A stretch of 64,000 bases of DNA from Marinomonas primoryensis. Its GTDB lineage: Bacteria; Pseudomonadota; Gammaproteobacteria; Pseudomonadales; Marinomonadaceae. A program made the translations under genes and the position numbers. Under the pieces are notes generated by a model, which worked only from the letters and a program-made list of their open reading frames with translations, was not told where the DNA came from and searched no databases. The stretch is taken from NCBI RefSeq assembly GCF_013372285.1, contig NZ_CP054301.1:2783001-2847000 (forward strand), written 5' to 3'. Each line of letters begins with the position of its first letter. The first letter of the stretch is position 1. This document shows positions 16,538 through 26,844 of this stretch, in pieces.

Positions 16538-17319
16538 GAATAAGACACCAGCAAACATAAGATGATAAAAATCTCACCAATTTGCTCACCAGCCCCCAAG
16601 GTATCGCCATTAAACCCCTCTATTTTCTTACGTAAATAAACACGCAACAAAAAGACTAAACCAGCGGCAAACATCAGCGTGATGATTAAGTCAAAGACAT
16701 TAAACGCCAACAAACCAAAAAGTAGACAAGGTGCCAATGCGATGCCCCACTGACTCGAGGTCAATGTTGCAATCATACTGGACGCTTTACTTTGCTCCAC
16801 CGTCACATAATCTAAACTGTTCATCAGTACAAGCGGTATCACTCTGGCCATCACATGCACAGCACACCAAGCAGCCAAGGTATAAATAAAACCTAAAAAA
16901 GACGCGGGGATAATAGCCAAAAGTTCACTAAGCAACAGCCACTTTAGCGACAGAGAAAACCAAATAGACAAGGCCGCGTAGCTGCCGATACGCGAATCTT
17001 TCATGATCGACAAGCGCTGCTCTTTGTCCCAGCCGCCAACCAAACCATCACAACTGTCCATCAGGCCATCTTCATGAAACCCACCGGTCAGCAATACCGA
17101 TGTCAGTAACATCAGTAACGCCTGCAAAGGCGAAGACCAATCAAACCACAACGGCCAAGCGCTTAGTAAGGCAACAACTACACCAATCCATGGTAAAAAG
17201 CACACCGCTGGGGTGTGCTTTATGTCATCGCTCCAATCCACTTTTAATGGAATTCGAGTATAGGTAACAAGGCTTCGTTTAAAGCCTTGCCAATAAGGAC
17301 TCATTATCATGCCTTTCAT
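16534..17319 (-). CDS. cobS: Adenosylcobinamide-GDP ribazoletransferase
   Basis: 261 residues, with about six hydrophobic segments. The Mg-binding signature GGFHEDGLMDSCDGLVGGWD lies near residue 80, and the C-terminus holds FNGDTLGAGEQIGEI, as in CobS/CobV. It joins alpha-ribazole to adenosylcobinamide-GDP in the inner membrane. ATG codons at 17310 and 17304 are alternative starts. Confidence 0.95.
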   Translation of the reverse strand: MKGMIMSPYWQGFKRSLVTYTRIPLKVDWSDDIKHTPAVCFLPWIGVVVALLSAWPLWFDWSSPLQALLMLLTSVLLTGGFHEDGLMDSCDGLVGGWDKEQRLSIMKDSRIGSYAALSIWFSLSLKWLLLSELLAIIPASFLGFIYTLAAWCAVHVMARVIPLVLMNSLDYVTVEQSKASSMIATLTSSQWGIALAPCLLFGLLAFNVFDLIITLMFAAGLVFLLRVYLRKKIEGFNGDTLGAGEQIGEIFIILCLLVSYS

Positions 17320-17342
17320 GCTTACCCCAAGTAATCACCATG

Positions 17343-18404
17343 TTATTTAGAATCGCTAACGCCTGCACTTTCAAAGCTCGCCATGTTTTTCAGAAAAATA
17401 CAGGCACTCTTAATAAGGGGATACGCTAGAATTGCACCAGAACCTTCCCCCAAGCGTAAATCCAAGGACAAAATGGGTTCCGCGCTTAAGTGACTCAACA
17501 ACATTTTATGTGCTTTCTCATTCGACTGATGAGCAAAAATGGCGTATTCGCGCACATTAGGTACTACTTTTTGAGCAAACAACAAAGCAACAGAGCAAAT
17601 AAAACCATCAACAACAAACGCTGTCTGACGTTGTGCTGATTGCAACATAGCGCCAGCCATCGCCAGAATTTCAAAACCACCAACTTGTTCTGCCAGCGTT
17701 TGCGCACTCCACTCAGACATTACTTGACCGGTTGCGAGTTCTGCACGACGTAATGACTGCTCGATTATCTGCGCTTTATGAGACACACCAGCAGAATCTA
17801 ATCCGGTCCCACGTCCTGTACTGTCCGTCGCGCTAACGCCTATTAGCGCCGTCATCATGCAAGAAGAGACACAGGTATTACCTATGCCCATCTCACCAAA
17901 CATCAACAAATTCGCACCATCATCAATAGCAAGATCCGCTTCGTCGACACCGGCTTGTATCGATTGTGCAACCTGTTCAGCGGACATGGCCGCCTCTTGG
18001 CTGAAATCTTTGGAAGCAAACGCGACCTTGCGATCACCCAATAATGGATGTTCATCAAGCTCCGCATTCACACCTACATCGACCACTCGTAAAGGCACAT
18101 GATGCTGTTCACAAAACACACTGACCGCCGCACCGCCCATCAAGAAATTCATCACCATTTGCGGTGTAACTTCCTGAGGAAACAAACTGATACCTTGAGC
18201 CACCACGCCATGATCTGCCGCAAAAACGACCATCTTAGCGTTCGACACATTAGGTGTGGACGTTTGCTGAATACGACCCAGCTGAAAAGCGATATTTTCC
18301 AATTCACCCAACGCCCCTAAGGGTTTGGTTTTGCCATCAATTTTCTGCTGTAATTCGGCTTCAATCGCAGTTAATGGCGCTTGAATAGTAAACTGCTTAA
18401 ACAC
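17343..18404 (-). CDS. cobT: Nicotinate-nucleotide--dimethylbenzimidazole phosphoribosyltransferase
   Basis: 353 residues, the usual CobT length. Motifs: IDGKTKPLGALGELE at the N-terminus, VVFAADHGVVAQGIS, FGEMGIGNTCVSSC, TGRGTGLDSAGV and the catalytic-glutamate region LRLGEGSGAILAYPLI near the end. It makes alpha-ribazole phosphate from dimethylbenzimidazole and NaMN. The gene starts 11 bases after rlmB, so the cob genes are likely read through from the rnr-rlmB transcript as well. Confidence 0.96.
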   Translation of the reverse strand: MFKQFTIQAPLTAIEAELQQKIDGKTKPLGALGELENIAFQLGRIQQTSTPNVSNAKMVVFAADHGVVAQGISLFPQEVTPQMVMNFLMGGAAVSVFCEQHHVPLRVVDVGVNAELDEHPLLGDRKVAFASKDFSQEAAMSAEQVAQSIQAGVDEADLAIDDGANLLMFGEMGIGNTCVSSCMMTALIGVSATDSTGRGTGLDSAGVSHKAQIIEQSLRRAELATGQVMSEWSAQTLAEQVGGFEILAMAGAMLQSAQRQTAFVVDGFICSVALLFAQKVVPNVREYAIFAHQSNEKAHKMLLSHLSAEPILSLDLRLGEGSGAILAYPLIKSACIFLKNMASFESAGVSDSK

Positions 18405-18414
18405 GCCTTACCCC

Positions 18415-19182
18415 TTACCCTTTTGCTTTGACAGCACGCTGACGTACGGCTTCGAACAAGCAAATGCCAGTCGCTACCGACACATTCAAACTAGAAACCA
18501 CACCAGCCATTGGCAATTTCACCAAATAATCGCATTGCTCGCGAGTTAAGCGACGCATGCCGTCGCCTTCCGCGCCCATCACAATCGCCGTAGGAATGGA
18601 CAAGTCTTGCTCGTAAATCGTTTGTGTCGCTTCACCTGCCGTACCAAAGATCCAAACACCTTGGTCTTGTAACTTTTTCATCGTACGAGCAAGGTTGGTA
18701 ACCGCATAAACAGGCATGCTTTCCGCTGCACCACAGGCTACTTTGCTTACCGTGGCATTTAATGGTGCTGAGTTGTCTTTTGGCATCACTACCGCATGAG
18801 CACCCGCCGCATCGGCACTTCGTAAACAAGCGCCTAAGTTATGCGGATCGGTCACACCATCCAAAATGATAATCAGAGGTGTTTCATCCAAACCAGCAAC
18901 AAGGGTATGTAAGTCAGCTTCGTTACCCGCTTTCGTCATCGTGGTATAAGCCACTACACCTTGGTGTACGACACGGTCTTTGTTCTTAGTGAACAACTGG
19001 TCTAACTCTTTACGAGGCACCACGCTGTAGTTCACTTTGCTGGTTTTACAAAGCTGTACCAATCGCTGATTTTTCTTATCGTCACGACCTTCTTGAAAGC
19101 GCACTTCTTTCACACGCTCTGGCTGTTGGGTCAACGCGTTTTCCACGGCATGAATGCCGAATATCCATTCTAAATCTGACAT
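18415..19182 (-). CDS. rlmB: 23S rRNA (guanosine(2251)-2'-O)-methyltransferase RlmB
   Basis: 255 residues. An N-terminal substrate-binding domain (about 1-85, IFGIHAVENALTQQPERV) precedes the SpoU-type knotted methyltransferase domain, with ILDGVTDPHNLGACLRSA, AIVMGAEGDGMRRLT and LPMAGVVSSLNVSVATGICL. It methylates the ribose of G2251 in 23S rRNA. It follows rnr by 53 bases; the rnr-rlmB pair is common in gammaproteobacteria. Confidence 0.96.
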   Translation of the reverse strand: MSDLEWIFGIHAVENALTQQPERVKEVRFQEGRDDKKNQRLVQLCKTSKVNYSVVPRKELDQLFTKNKDRVVHQGVVAYTTMTKAGNEADLHTLVAGLDETPLIIILDGVTDPHNLGACLRSADAAGAHAVVMPKDNSAPLNATVSKVACGAAESMPVYAVTNLARTMKKLQDQGVWIFGTAGEATQTIYEQDLSIPTAIVMGAEGDGMRRLTREQCDYLVKLPMAGVVSSLNVSVATGICLFEAVRQRAVKAKG

Positions 19183-19235
19183 GCTTTACGTTTTACTCTA
19201 TAAATTCAAAAAATCTGTCACTCAAAAACGCTAAA

Positions 19236-21833
19236 TCAATCTTTCGCTTTTGGCTTGGCATTGTTCTTTTTTGGTTTCTTCGGTTTTTTAGGCTTTTTGG
19301 CCGCCGCGCTGGCCGGTTTACCACTTGCTGCAGCGGCTGCCGACGCCGATTTCTTCTGCCTAATACGCTTACCCTTAGAAACAGGAGGACGGCGCTTTTT
19401 CTTGGCTTTGCCATCTGACTCTTTAGCGTCTTTAGTGGTTTTCTCACCTTTAACATCTGCTTTTTTAGCCGCTTTAGGTTTAGGTCGTCCACCCAATTCA
19501 ATCGGAGGCAACTGAGCCAATTGCATTTCCAGCTCGGTACTGTCGTTGCGCTCTACCTTTTTACGAGGACGCGATGGCGATGCGCCCGCATCATCCAAGC
19601 TTAAATCGATCTTACGCTGCTCAAGATTCACACTGGCCACAGTGACTTTCAATGTATCGCCTAAACGGAATACACGACCTGTACGCTCGCCAATAATCGC
19701 TTGATGCTCCATATCGTGAACAAAGTAATCTTGCCCAAGCCCTGAAATATGCACCAAACCATCGACAAATAAACCTTGTAGCTCAACGAACAAACCAAAC
19801 GAGGTCACCGCGGTCACAATTCCAACGAAAGGTTCGCCAAGATGTTGCTCAACATACTGACATTTCAACCAAGCCTCTACGTCACGCGTTGCCTCATCGG
19901 CACGGCGCTCTGTCACAGAACAAGAATCACCAAAGCCATCCATATCCGCATGATCGTAACCGTAAATTTTACGCTCTTTAAGCTCAAGACTTCCCGCTAC
20001 ACGATGCGCCTGACGCACATCTGGGCGGCCTTCACCACGAATCAAATAACGAATCGCACGATGCACTAACAAATCAGGATAACGGCGAATAGGCGACGTA
20101 AAGTGAGTATAAGCGTCGTAATTCAAACCAAAGTGGCCTAAGTTATCTGCTTGATAAACCGCTTGGGACATAGAACGCAACATCATGGTTTGAATGCTAC
20201 GGGAATCCGCACGACCTTTTAACTGTTCTGCCAGTTTTGCGTAATCGTCTGGGGTTGGCTTCAAACCACCCATCAGCTCCAACCCTAGCAAACCTAAGTA
20301 AGTTCGCAGCGTTAACAAACGATCTTCTTTTGGACCTTCATGCACACGGAACAAAGCCGGCAAGTCTGCCTTGATCAATAGCTCTGCCGTCGCCACGTTG
20401 GCGCACAACATACACTCTTCAATCAATTTATGAGCATCGTTACGCTCAACGGGAATAATATGCTCTATCTTGGAGTTTTCATCGAACACCATACGGGTTT
20501 CAACGGTATCAAACTCCATTGCACCACGTTCATCACGGGCACCTTTTAGCGTGTGATACAGACCGTTCAAGTCATCAATATGAGAAACAATAGAAGCATA
20601 ACGCTCGCGTAGCTCTATTCCTTGCTCCTCTGGCTCTGCAGCGATCATTTTCGCGACCTTAGAATAGGTCAAACGAGCGTGAGAGCGAATCAGGCCTTCA
20701 TAGAATTTAAAGCCACGCATCTTGCCTTTCGTGGTCAACGAAATTTCTGCCACCATCGCCAAACGGTCAACATCTGGATTAAGGGAACACAAACCGTTCG
20801 ACAAGACTTCCGGCAACATCGGAATCACTTTACCCGGGAAGTAAACAGAGTTACCACGAACAATGGCCTCTTCATCCAAGGCTGAGTCTTTTTTCACATA
20901 ATGGGAAACATCGGCGATGGCGACAAATAACTTCCATCCACCAGCGGTTTTCTCACAATATACGGCATCATCAAAGTCGCGCGCGTCTTCGCCATCGATC
21001 GTAACAAAAGGTGTCTCTCGAAGATCCACTCGATGTGCTTTGTCTTCTTCTGATACTTCTGCGGTGAAGCTCTTGGCTTGCTTCTCAACCGCCGCCGGCC
21101 ATTCGTTAGGAATCTCGTAACGATGCATCGCCACTTCAATTTCAACACCCGGCGCCATAAAGTCACCGAGAATTTTCTTAACAAGACCTTGCGCTGGTTT
21201 GCCACGTTCCGCATAAGACACAATTTCAGCCAAAACATACTGACCGTGTTTTGGCGTTAAACCGGAATCTGTCGTGATTTGAATGTCTTGCGCAATACGA
21301 GGATTTTCTGGTGTTACAAACGCGGTGCCGCTTTCTTGACCATTTTTTTCTAGGTAATAGCGACCAACCATTTGGGTATGCTTACGTTCTAGCACTTCAA
21401 CGACAACACCATCTAAACGGCCTTTAACACTGCGGCCAGAAAGACGTGCTTTTATTTTATCGCCGTCCATCACGTTCTGCATTTGACGAAAAGATAGGAA
21501 AATATCGTCATCGTTTTGACGTAACAAGAAACCATGACCTTCTTTATTGCCTTGAACGTAACCTTCTATTAAGTCACTTTCCAAAATCGGCGTGTATTCA
21601 TCATTTTGGTTGCTGGTTAGCTGGCTGTCTCGACACATAGCAATGAGACGACGACGGAGGGCTTCTATTTCATCTTCGCCAGTCAGCGAAAATGCAGTGC
21701 ATAGGTCAAAGTGGCCCATGCTTTTATTTTGGGTTGCAAGAAACTCTAGAATGAATTCACGGCTTGGTACCGGGTTGTCGTACTTAGACGCTTCGCGCTG
21801 CATGTGAGGGTCGTTAATTTTTTTATTACTCAA
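19236..21833 (-). CDS. rnr: Ribonuclease R
   Basis: 865 residues. N-terminal helix-turn-helix, two cold-shock domains, the RNB catalytic domain (ETPFVTIDGEDARDFDDAVY holds the metal-binding aspartates), an S1 domain (EPFVGIVTAVTSFGLFVELQ) and a long Lys/Ala/Pro-rich tail of about 130 residues. The chosen start is a TTG (21833) preceded by AAGGA, because the sequence from there aligns with the E. coli N-terminus (REAxKYxNPxPSREFIL); an ATG 10 codons later is the alternative. Processive 3'-5' exonuclease for structured RNA. Confidence 0.95.
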   Translation of the reverse strand: MSNKKINDPHMQREASKYDNPVPSREFILEFLATQNKSMGHFDLCTAFSLTGEDEIEALRRRLIAMCRDSQLTSNQNDEYTPILESDLIEGYVQGNKEGHGFLLRQNDDDIFLSFRQMQNVMDGDKIKARLSGRSVKGRLDGVVVEVLERKHTQMVGRYYLEKNGQESGTAFVTPENPRIAQDIQITTDSGLTPKHGQYVLAEIVSYAERGKPAQGLVKKILGDFMAPGVEIEVAMHRYEIPNEWPAAVEKQAKSFTAEVSEEDKAHRVDLRETPFVTIDGEDARDFDDAVYCEKTAGGWKLFVAIADVSHYVKKDSALDEEAIVRGNSVYFPGKVIPMLPEVLSNGLCSLNPDVDRLAMVAEISLTTKGKMRGFKFYEGLIRSHARLTYSKVAKMIAAEPEEQGIELRERYASIVSHIDDLNGLYHTLKGARDERGAMEFDTVETRMVFDENSKIEHIIPVERNDAHKLIEECMLCANVATAELLIKADLPALFRVHEGPKEDRLLTLRTYLGLLGLELMGGLKPTPDDYAKLAEQLKGRADSRSIQTMMLRSMSQAVYQADNLGHFGLNYDAYTHFTSPIRRYPDLLVHRAIRYLIRGEGRPDVRQAHRVAGSLELKERKIYGYDHADMDGFGDSCSVTERRADEATRDVEAWLKCQYVEQHLGEPFVGIVTAVTSFGLFVELQGLFVDGLVHISGLGQDYFVHDMEHQAIIGERTGRVFRLGDTLKVTVASVNLEQRKIDLSLDDAGASPSRPRKKVERNDSTELEMQLAQLPPIELGGRPKPKAAKKADVKGEKTTKDAKESDGKAKKKRRPPVSKGKRIRQKKSASAAAAASGKPASAAAKKPKKPKKPKKNNAKPKAKD

Positions 21834-22211
21834 TGTATTTTTATCCTTGGTTTTTTTAATAAGACGCCCTTTTATAAAGTAGAAATATGAACATCTTACT
21901 ATTCAGAACGGTTGCAGCACTCGGTTGTCACGTGAGCCAAGTCGCTAATACGTTCAATTAATCGTCATTATAGAGCATATTCACTAAATACTCTCCAAGT
22001 TAGCACCGCTCTTAACATTATCTGCACACTCTCTTTGGAGAATTTTCGTAATTACACAACAAATTGTCATTATGGTTCGATATTAGGGCTCTTTTCTTCA
22101 TACCCATCATGCGTTTTTGGCCTAAACCAGATTTTTTCATTACTTTTTTGTCTATATTTCCACACTAAAGCGTCAATACATCGGATTATTCGATTGTTTA
22201 GCAGGTCTATT
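21834..22211. other. Intergenic region between the divergent-from-ppsA ppsR 3' end and rnr
   Basis: 378 bases, AT-rich. It must hold the promoter for the rnr-rlmB-cob run near its left side and the end of ppsR on its right. No convincing gene, tRNA, RNA element or repeat was recognised. Confidence 0.5.
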
Positions 22212-23015
22212 TTACTGTCTGTGACGCACCAAATTCATTTCCGCCATCACTTTGGTGGAAATTTCTTCCACAGACAGTTTTGTCGAATTCAAAAAAGGAA
22301 TGCGTTCTTGGCGATACAAGGACTCAACTTCGTCTACCTCATAACGACATTGACGAGAAGACGCGTATTTACTCGCCGCCATACGACCCGTGCGAATTTC
22401 ATGCAAACGCTGAGCGTCTATGGTTAATCCAAACAGTTTTTTCTTGTGGTCTTTTAACACTTTAGGCAAACCCGGAGAAGAAAAATCATCTTCGGTAATC
22501 GGGTAGTTTGCCGCTTTAATACCGTACTGCATGGCCAAATACAAACTGGTCGGTGTTTTTCCAGAACGAGAAACACCCAGTAAAATAATGTCCGCTTGAT
22601 CGAAATTTTTGATGGATGCGCCGTCATCGTTTGCCAGCGCATAGTTGATGGCGTCTATACGCCCATCATAAACCCCTTCTTTCATACCATGTGCTTTTCG
22701 CGCAGTGGGTTGTGCTTTAACCCCTAACGCTTTTTCGATAGGCAGTAGTAAATCGCCAAATAAATTGTAACAGTGACAATCACAAGATTGGACAATATCT
22801 CGAATGGCCATGTCTGAAATAGTATAAAAAACCAACAGCGCAATGCCTTGCTGCACTTCCAAATTAATCTGCTGCTTTAATCCTTCAGCCTGATCTTTAG
22901 TGGTCAAAAAAGGCACGCTTTTTGTTTCTACTGCCACATCAAAAAACGACAACATCGCCGAGCCAAACACCTCTGCCGTGATCGCAGTCCCATCTGAGAC
23001 AAAATACACTTTCAT
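22212..23015 (-). CDS. ppsR: PEP synthase regulatory protein (bifunctional kinase/pyrophosphorylase)
   Basis: 267 residues of the DUF299 family. The N-terminal VYFVSDGTAITAEVFGSAML and the P-loop-like ILLGVSRSGKTPTSLYLA near residue 150 are diagnostic. It phosphorylates and dephosphorylates a threonine of PEP synthase, using ADP and phosphate respectively. The gene is divergent from ppsA, 219 bases away, which confirms the pairing. Confidence 0.96.
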   Translation of the reverse strand: MKVYFVSDGTAITAEVFGSAMLSFFDVAVETKSVPFLTTKDQAEGLKQQINLEVQQGIALLVFYTISDMAIRDIVQSCDCHCYNLFGDLLLPIEKALGVKAQPTARKAHGMKEGVYDGRIDAINYALANDDGASIKNFDQADIILLGVSRSGKTPTSLYLAMQYGIKAANYPITEDDFSSPGLPKVLKDHKKKLFGLTIDAQRLHEIRTGRMAASKYASSRQCRYEVDEVESLYRQERIPFLNSTKLSVEEISTKVMAEMNLVRHRQ

Positions 23016-23234
23016 TCAATTTCCACCCATTTTGTTGTTATCTAACGACATTCGTTTTTTCGATTGAAATAAAACTACATCGAATAATCGATTTTATTCA
23101 AAGCAACTACCCTACATACAATGAACCCAGATCAAGTGCTTTGACAAGCACCTGAAGCGCTAAGACCTGATGTAAAAAGAAACTGGCTATAAAACTATTC
23201 CTACTATTAATTTATAAAAAAACTGGAGTCTCTT

Positions 23235-25634
23235 GTGAGCAAGTTTATTAAGTGGTTTAAAGATCTTCATATGGAAGATGTCGGTGAAGTTGGCGGCAAA
23301 AATGCCTCTTTGGGAGAAATGATTTCTAACCTGACAGACCTAGGTATCCAAGTACCAAACGGTTTCGCAACTACTTCCTACGCTTATCAAACGTTTATAA
23401 CAGAAAGTGGCCTAGACGAAAAAATCCACCAAGCACTCGGCGCGTTGGACGTAGACGACGTTCACGCTCTTGCAAAAACTGGCGCACAAATTCGCCAATG
23501 GATTGAAGACGCTACCTTCTCTGCTGAATTTGACCAAGAAATAGAAGCCGCTTTCGCCGTTTTATGTGAAGACAATGCCGACGACACTTCGTTCGCTGTT
23601 CGTTCATCCGCGACAGCAGAAGATTTACCAGACGCTTCTTTCGCTGGTCAGCAAGAAACCTACCTAAACGTCAAAGGGTTGGCAGACATCAAAGCCTCCG
23701 TCAAACGCGTTTTTGCATCACTCTTTAACGACCGCGCTATTTCATACCGTGTACACCAAGGCTTCGAACACCAAGGCGTGTCTTTGTCCGCAGGTATTCA
23801 AAAAATGGTGCGCAGTGATATTGGCGCTTCCGGCGTCCTTTTCACCCTAGACACAGAATCTGGTTTTGACGAAGTCGTTTTCATCACGGCAGCGTACGGT
23901 TTAGGCGAAATGGTTGTACAAGGTACAGTCAATCCAGATGAATACTACGTTCACAAGCCAACACTAGCAGCGAACCGCCCTGCCGTTGTCCGTAAGAGCC
24001 TAGGCAGCAAAGCACAAAAAATGGAATACGCCGAAGTCGGCGGCGATGACGAATTTGTCAAAATCGTGCCTGTTGCTTTAGATGATCAAAATCGTTTCGC
24101 ACTCACCAATGATGAGATTGAAGACCTTGCTCGCCAAGCATGCATCATCGAAAGCCATTACCAACGTCCGATGGACATTGAATGGGCAAAAGATGGCATC
24201 GACGGCAAGATCTACATTGTTCAGGCTCGACCAGAAACCGTACGCAGCCAAGGCAACGCCCAAAGCATGGAGCGTTACAACCTAAAACAAACATCTAGCG
24301 TAATGATCACTGGTCGCGCCATTGGTCACAAGATCGGCACAGGGAAAGTCAAAGTGTTGTCTTCTATTGCCGAAATGGATCGTATTGAACCAGGCGATAT
24401 ATTAGTAACCGATATTACCGACCCAGATTGGGAACCGATCATGAAGCGCGCTTCTGCGATTGTCACCAATCGTGGCGGACGCACTTGTCACGCGGCCATC
24501 ATTGCACGCGAACTCGGCATTCCGGCTGTGGTTGGCTGTGGCGACGCGACAGACGTGTTAAAAGATGGACAAAGCGTGACCGTCTCTTGTGCACAAGGTG
24601 ACATGGGCTTTGTTTATCAAGGCGAATTACCATTCGACATCATCACCTCTGAAGTCGGCAACATGCCAGAGCTACCGGTCAAAATCATGATGAACGTCGG
24701 CAATCCAAACCGCGCTTTCGACTTCGCCATGCTTCCCAATGCGGGCATTGGCTTGGCTCGATTAGAATTCATCATCAACCGCATGATCGGCATTCACCCG
24801 AAAGCACTATTGAACTACGCAGACATGACCCCCGCTTTACAAGAAGAAATCGACCACCGAATCGCGGGTTACAACAGCCCAGTAGAATTCTACGTCGATA
24901 AACTCGTCGAAGGCGTTGCCACATTGGCGTGTTCCTTCTCCAACAAACCAGTGATCGTGCGTTTGTCTGACTTTAAGTCAAACGAATACCACAACCTTGT
25001 CGGCGGTCCGTTGTTTGAACCAGACGAAGAAAATCCAATGCTTGGTTTCCGTGGCGCGGCGCGCTACATAGATGCGTCATTCCGCGATTGCTTCGCTTTA
25101 GAATGCGAAGCCATCCGTCGCGTGCGTAACGTCATGGGACTGACCAACGTACAAATCATGATTCCTTTTGTACGTACCTTAGAAGAAGCACAGCAAGTCA
25201 CCGAGCTTCTAGCAGAACAAGGTTTGGCTCGTGGCGAAAACGATTTAAAAGTCATCATGATGTGCGAATTACCATCCAACGCATTATTGGCGGATGAGTT
25301 CCTACAATACTTCGACGGCTTCTCTATCGGCTCAAACGATTTAACCCAATTGACGCTAGGGCTAGACCGTGATTCTGGATTGATCGCTGACAAGTTCGAC
25401 GAACGCAATCCTGCCGTCAAAAAACTGCTAAAAATGGCGATCACCGCCTGTCGAGAACAAGGCAAGTACGTTGGTATCTGTGGCCAAGGCCCATCTGACC
25501 ACGCTGACTTCGCCGACTGGTTAGTGGCTCAAGGTATCGAAAGTATGTCCCTTAACCCAGATACCGTGATCGAAACATGGTTACATTTGGATGAAGTGCT
25601 AAAAAGCGCGTCACTAAATAAAAATGTTATTTAA
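23235..25634 (+). CDS. ppsA: Phosphoenolpyruvate synthase
   Basis: 799 residues. N-terminal ATP-grasp domain ([31 protein letters not shown]), the swivelling phosphohistidine domain with His419 in [20 protein letters not shown], and the C-terminal PEP/pyruvate barrel ending with [19 protein letters not shown] and [10 protein letters not shown] (catalytic Cys). It converts pyruvate and ATP to PEP, AMP and phosphate for gluconeogenesis. The target threonine of PpsR sits beside His419 (RTCH). A strong terminator follows. Confidence 0.97.
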   Translation: MSKFIKWFKDLHMEDVGEVGGKNASLGEMISNLTDLGIQVPNGFATTSYAYQTFITESGLDEKIHQALGALDVDDVHALAKTGAQIRQWIEDATFSAEFDQEIEAAFAVLCEDNADDTSFAVRSSATAEDLPDASFAGQQETYLNVKGLADIKASVKRVFASLFNDRAISYRVHQGFEHQGVSLSAGIQKMVRSDIGASGVLFTLDTESGFDEVVFITAAYGLGEMVVQGTVNPDEYYVHKPTLAANRPAVVRKSLGSKAQKMEYAEVGGDDEFVKIVPVALDDQNRFALTNDEIEDLARQACIIESHYQRPMDIEWAKDGIDGKIYIVQARPETVRSQGNAQSMERYNLKQTSSVMITGRAIGHKIGTGKVKVLSSIAEMDRIEPGDILVTDITDPDWEPIMKRASAIVTNRGGRTCHAAIIARELGIPAVVGCGDATDVLKDGQSVTVSCAQGDMGFVYQGELPFDIITSEVGNMPELPVKIMMNVGNPNRAFDFAMLPNAGIGLARLEFIINRMIGIHPKALLNYADMTPALQEEIDHRIAGYNSPVEFYVDKLVEGVATLACSFSNKPVIVRLSDFKSNEYHNLVGGPLFEPDEENPMLGFRGAARYIDASFRDCFALECEAIRRVRNVMGLTNVQIMIPFVRTLEEAQQVTELLAEQGLARGENDLKVIMMCELPSNALLADEFLQYFDGFSIGSNDLTQLTLGLDRDSGLIADKFDERNPAVKKLLKMAITACREQGKYVGICGQGPSDHADFADWLVAQGIESMSLNPDTVIETWLHLDEVLKSASLNKNVI

Positions 25635-25777
25635 CACATTTTTTAAGATGAGCTAAAACACTGGCTCACCTTGAAACCGATCTGCATCTTGATGACGCAT
25701 TGAAAAGTGCTTCATCGGGTCAGAATGCTGTGTAACAACAGCGCGTGACCTTATCGTATGTCACTCTCTAGTTTTAT

Positions 25778-25803
25778 AGCCCCGCTCTGCGGGGCTTTTT
25801 TTT
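25778..25803 (+). terminator. Rho-independent terminator of ppsA
   Basis: AGCCCCGC / GCGGGGCT stem with a three-base loop followed by nine T, about 145 bases after the ppsA stop. Confidence 0.9.
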
Positions 25804-26137
25804 GAGTCCCCTCCCCTTTCCTGTAGGTTGGGCTTTAGCCCAACGCGGAATTATCGTGCGACTCGTAGGCCAGATAAGCGAAGCGTAATCCGGCGCTGAA
25901 AGCGCAGCTTTCATTGTATTTTGTAGATTGGACTTTCTAACAAAAACTCTGTGAACTGACTATTTTTGAGTTAAAAGTCAAACCGGAATTTATGGGTGGA
26001 GATACAATTCATTTCTCAACGAATCATTTTGTTGCGCGTTTAGCTATTATAAATAAAACCAACATGCACGTTTTGTACTGGTAGGAAATAAGAAAGCCTT
26101 TTAGTATCAATGGATAAGAATATCGACAAAGGAGTTG
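25804..26137. other. Gap before the accessory region, with a short perfect palindrome
   Basis: No gene seen. At 25827-25844 there is GTTGGGCT-TT-AGCCCAAC, the core of a widespread REP-type element, followed by a second degenerate hairpin rich in GGCC/GGCGC near 25870-25915. A GCGTTTAGC at 26037-26044 resembles an integron core site but does not match the core expected for the first cassette. Confidence 0.5.
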
Positions 26138-26566
26138 ATGGTGATTTCAGGTTATAAAATCAGTTCTGAAACAAATGATATGGATGTTTCAGTTATTCAT
26201 GGTTATATTTCTAGATCTTATTGGGCTGAAAATATTCCATTACGTACCATGGAAACAGCAATAAATAATTCATTATGTTTTGGTGTGTTTACTGATTCAG
26301 GAAATCAAGTAGCTTTTGCTCGAATGATTACAGACTCCGCAACATTTGCTTACTTAGCTGATGTTTTTGTTTTAAAGGAACATCGCGGTAAAGGCATTAG
26401 TAAGTGGATAATGAAAAACATTATAGACCACCCAAACTTGCAAGGTATACGTCGTATGGCGCTTGCTACAAGTGACGCACATGGCTTGTATGAGGAGTTT
26501 GGTTTTAAAGCATTAAACTCTCCAGAATCATTTATGGAATTACATCAACCGGATGTGTACAAATAA
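26138..26566 (+). CDS. GNAT-family N-acetyltransferase, probable integron cassette gene
   Basis: 142 residues. The GNAT core is clear: AFARMITDSATFAYLADVFV, LKEHRGKGISKWIMKNII, RRMALATSDAHGLYEEFGF. GGAG is only 3 bases before the ATG (26138) and 6 bases before the next codon, a GTG, which may be the real start. The gene is AT-richer than its upstream neighbours and is followed, after a GTCAG hairpin, by an attC-like site, as expected for a cassette. Acetyltransferases, including resistance and toxin types, are frequent cassette cargo; the substrate here is unknown. Confidence 0.87.
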   Translation: MVISGYKISSETNDMDVSVIHGYISRSYWAENIPLRTMETAINNSLCFGVFTDSGNQVAFARMITDSATFAYLADVFVLKEHRGKGISKWIMKNIIDHPNLQGIRRMALATSDAHGLYEEFGFKALNSPESFMELHQPDVYK

Positions 26567-26601
26567 GCATACCAAGCCAATCAAGCAGGACTAAAAGAAC
26601 A

Positions 26602-26647
26602 ATTGGGGTCAGATAAAAATTAAACTTTATTTTCAACTGACCCCAAT
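26602..26647. repeat. GTCAG hairpin repeat, copy 1
   Basis: ATTGGGGTCAG at the left is mirrored by CTGACCCCAAT at the right (11 perfect bases) around an AT-rich centre. Related copies lie at 28505-28541 and 30053-30100. Copies 1 and 2 both lie directly between a gene and an attC-like site. No T-run, so not a standard terminator. Confidence 0.75.
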
Positions 26648-26670
26648 ACTTCAGTGAAATAAGGCTGTAA

Positions 26671-26788
26671 GCCTAACAAAAATCTGCACCTGACAAATAT
26701 TGCTACGTTCGTTTTTATGTATGTCGCGTAGCTCCATTTCACACAAAAATGCTCTCCGCAATATTTGCTGCTGAGCTTGGCGTTATGA
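26671..26788 (+). other. attC-like integron recombination site 1
   Basis: The left core GCCTAAC (26671-26677) fits RYYYAAC; the right end is GGCGTTATGA, with core GTTATGA at 26782-26788. The arms pair as an imperfect stem: CAAATATTGC at 26694-26703 mirrors GCAATATTTG at 26758-26767, and an inner GCTACG/CGTAGC pair lies within. 118 bases, in the size range of VCR-type attC sites. Orientation (GTT at the right) fits plus-strand cassettes. No integrase gene is in the window. Confidence 0.72.
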
Positions 26789-26844
26789 GTCCGATGAGCG
26801 TATTCTCAAAACTGAATTAGTATATATAGAAAGGGTGCAATGGA

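Noticed and set aside
19255..19515. Phe/Leu/Ala-rich plus-strand frame that looks like a membrane protein
   Set aside because: It is the reverse reading of the Lys/Ala-rich tail of RNase R, whose codons give hydrophobic residues on the other strand.
22035..22427. A 130-codon plus-strand frame overlapping the end of ppsR
   Set aside because: Most of it is antisense to ppsR, and it has no ribosome binding site or recognisable pattern.
23130..23175. A FruR/Cra-like operator before ppsA
   Set aside because: TGAAGCGCTAAG is only a partial match to the TGAAWCGNTT consensus, and it could arise by chance.
26038..26044. GTTTAGC as an upstream attC core for the first cassette
   Set aside because: The left core of site 1, GCCTAAC, predicts GTTAGGC here. 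Only five of seven bases fit, and no paired arms were found.
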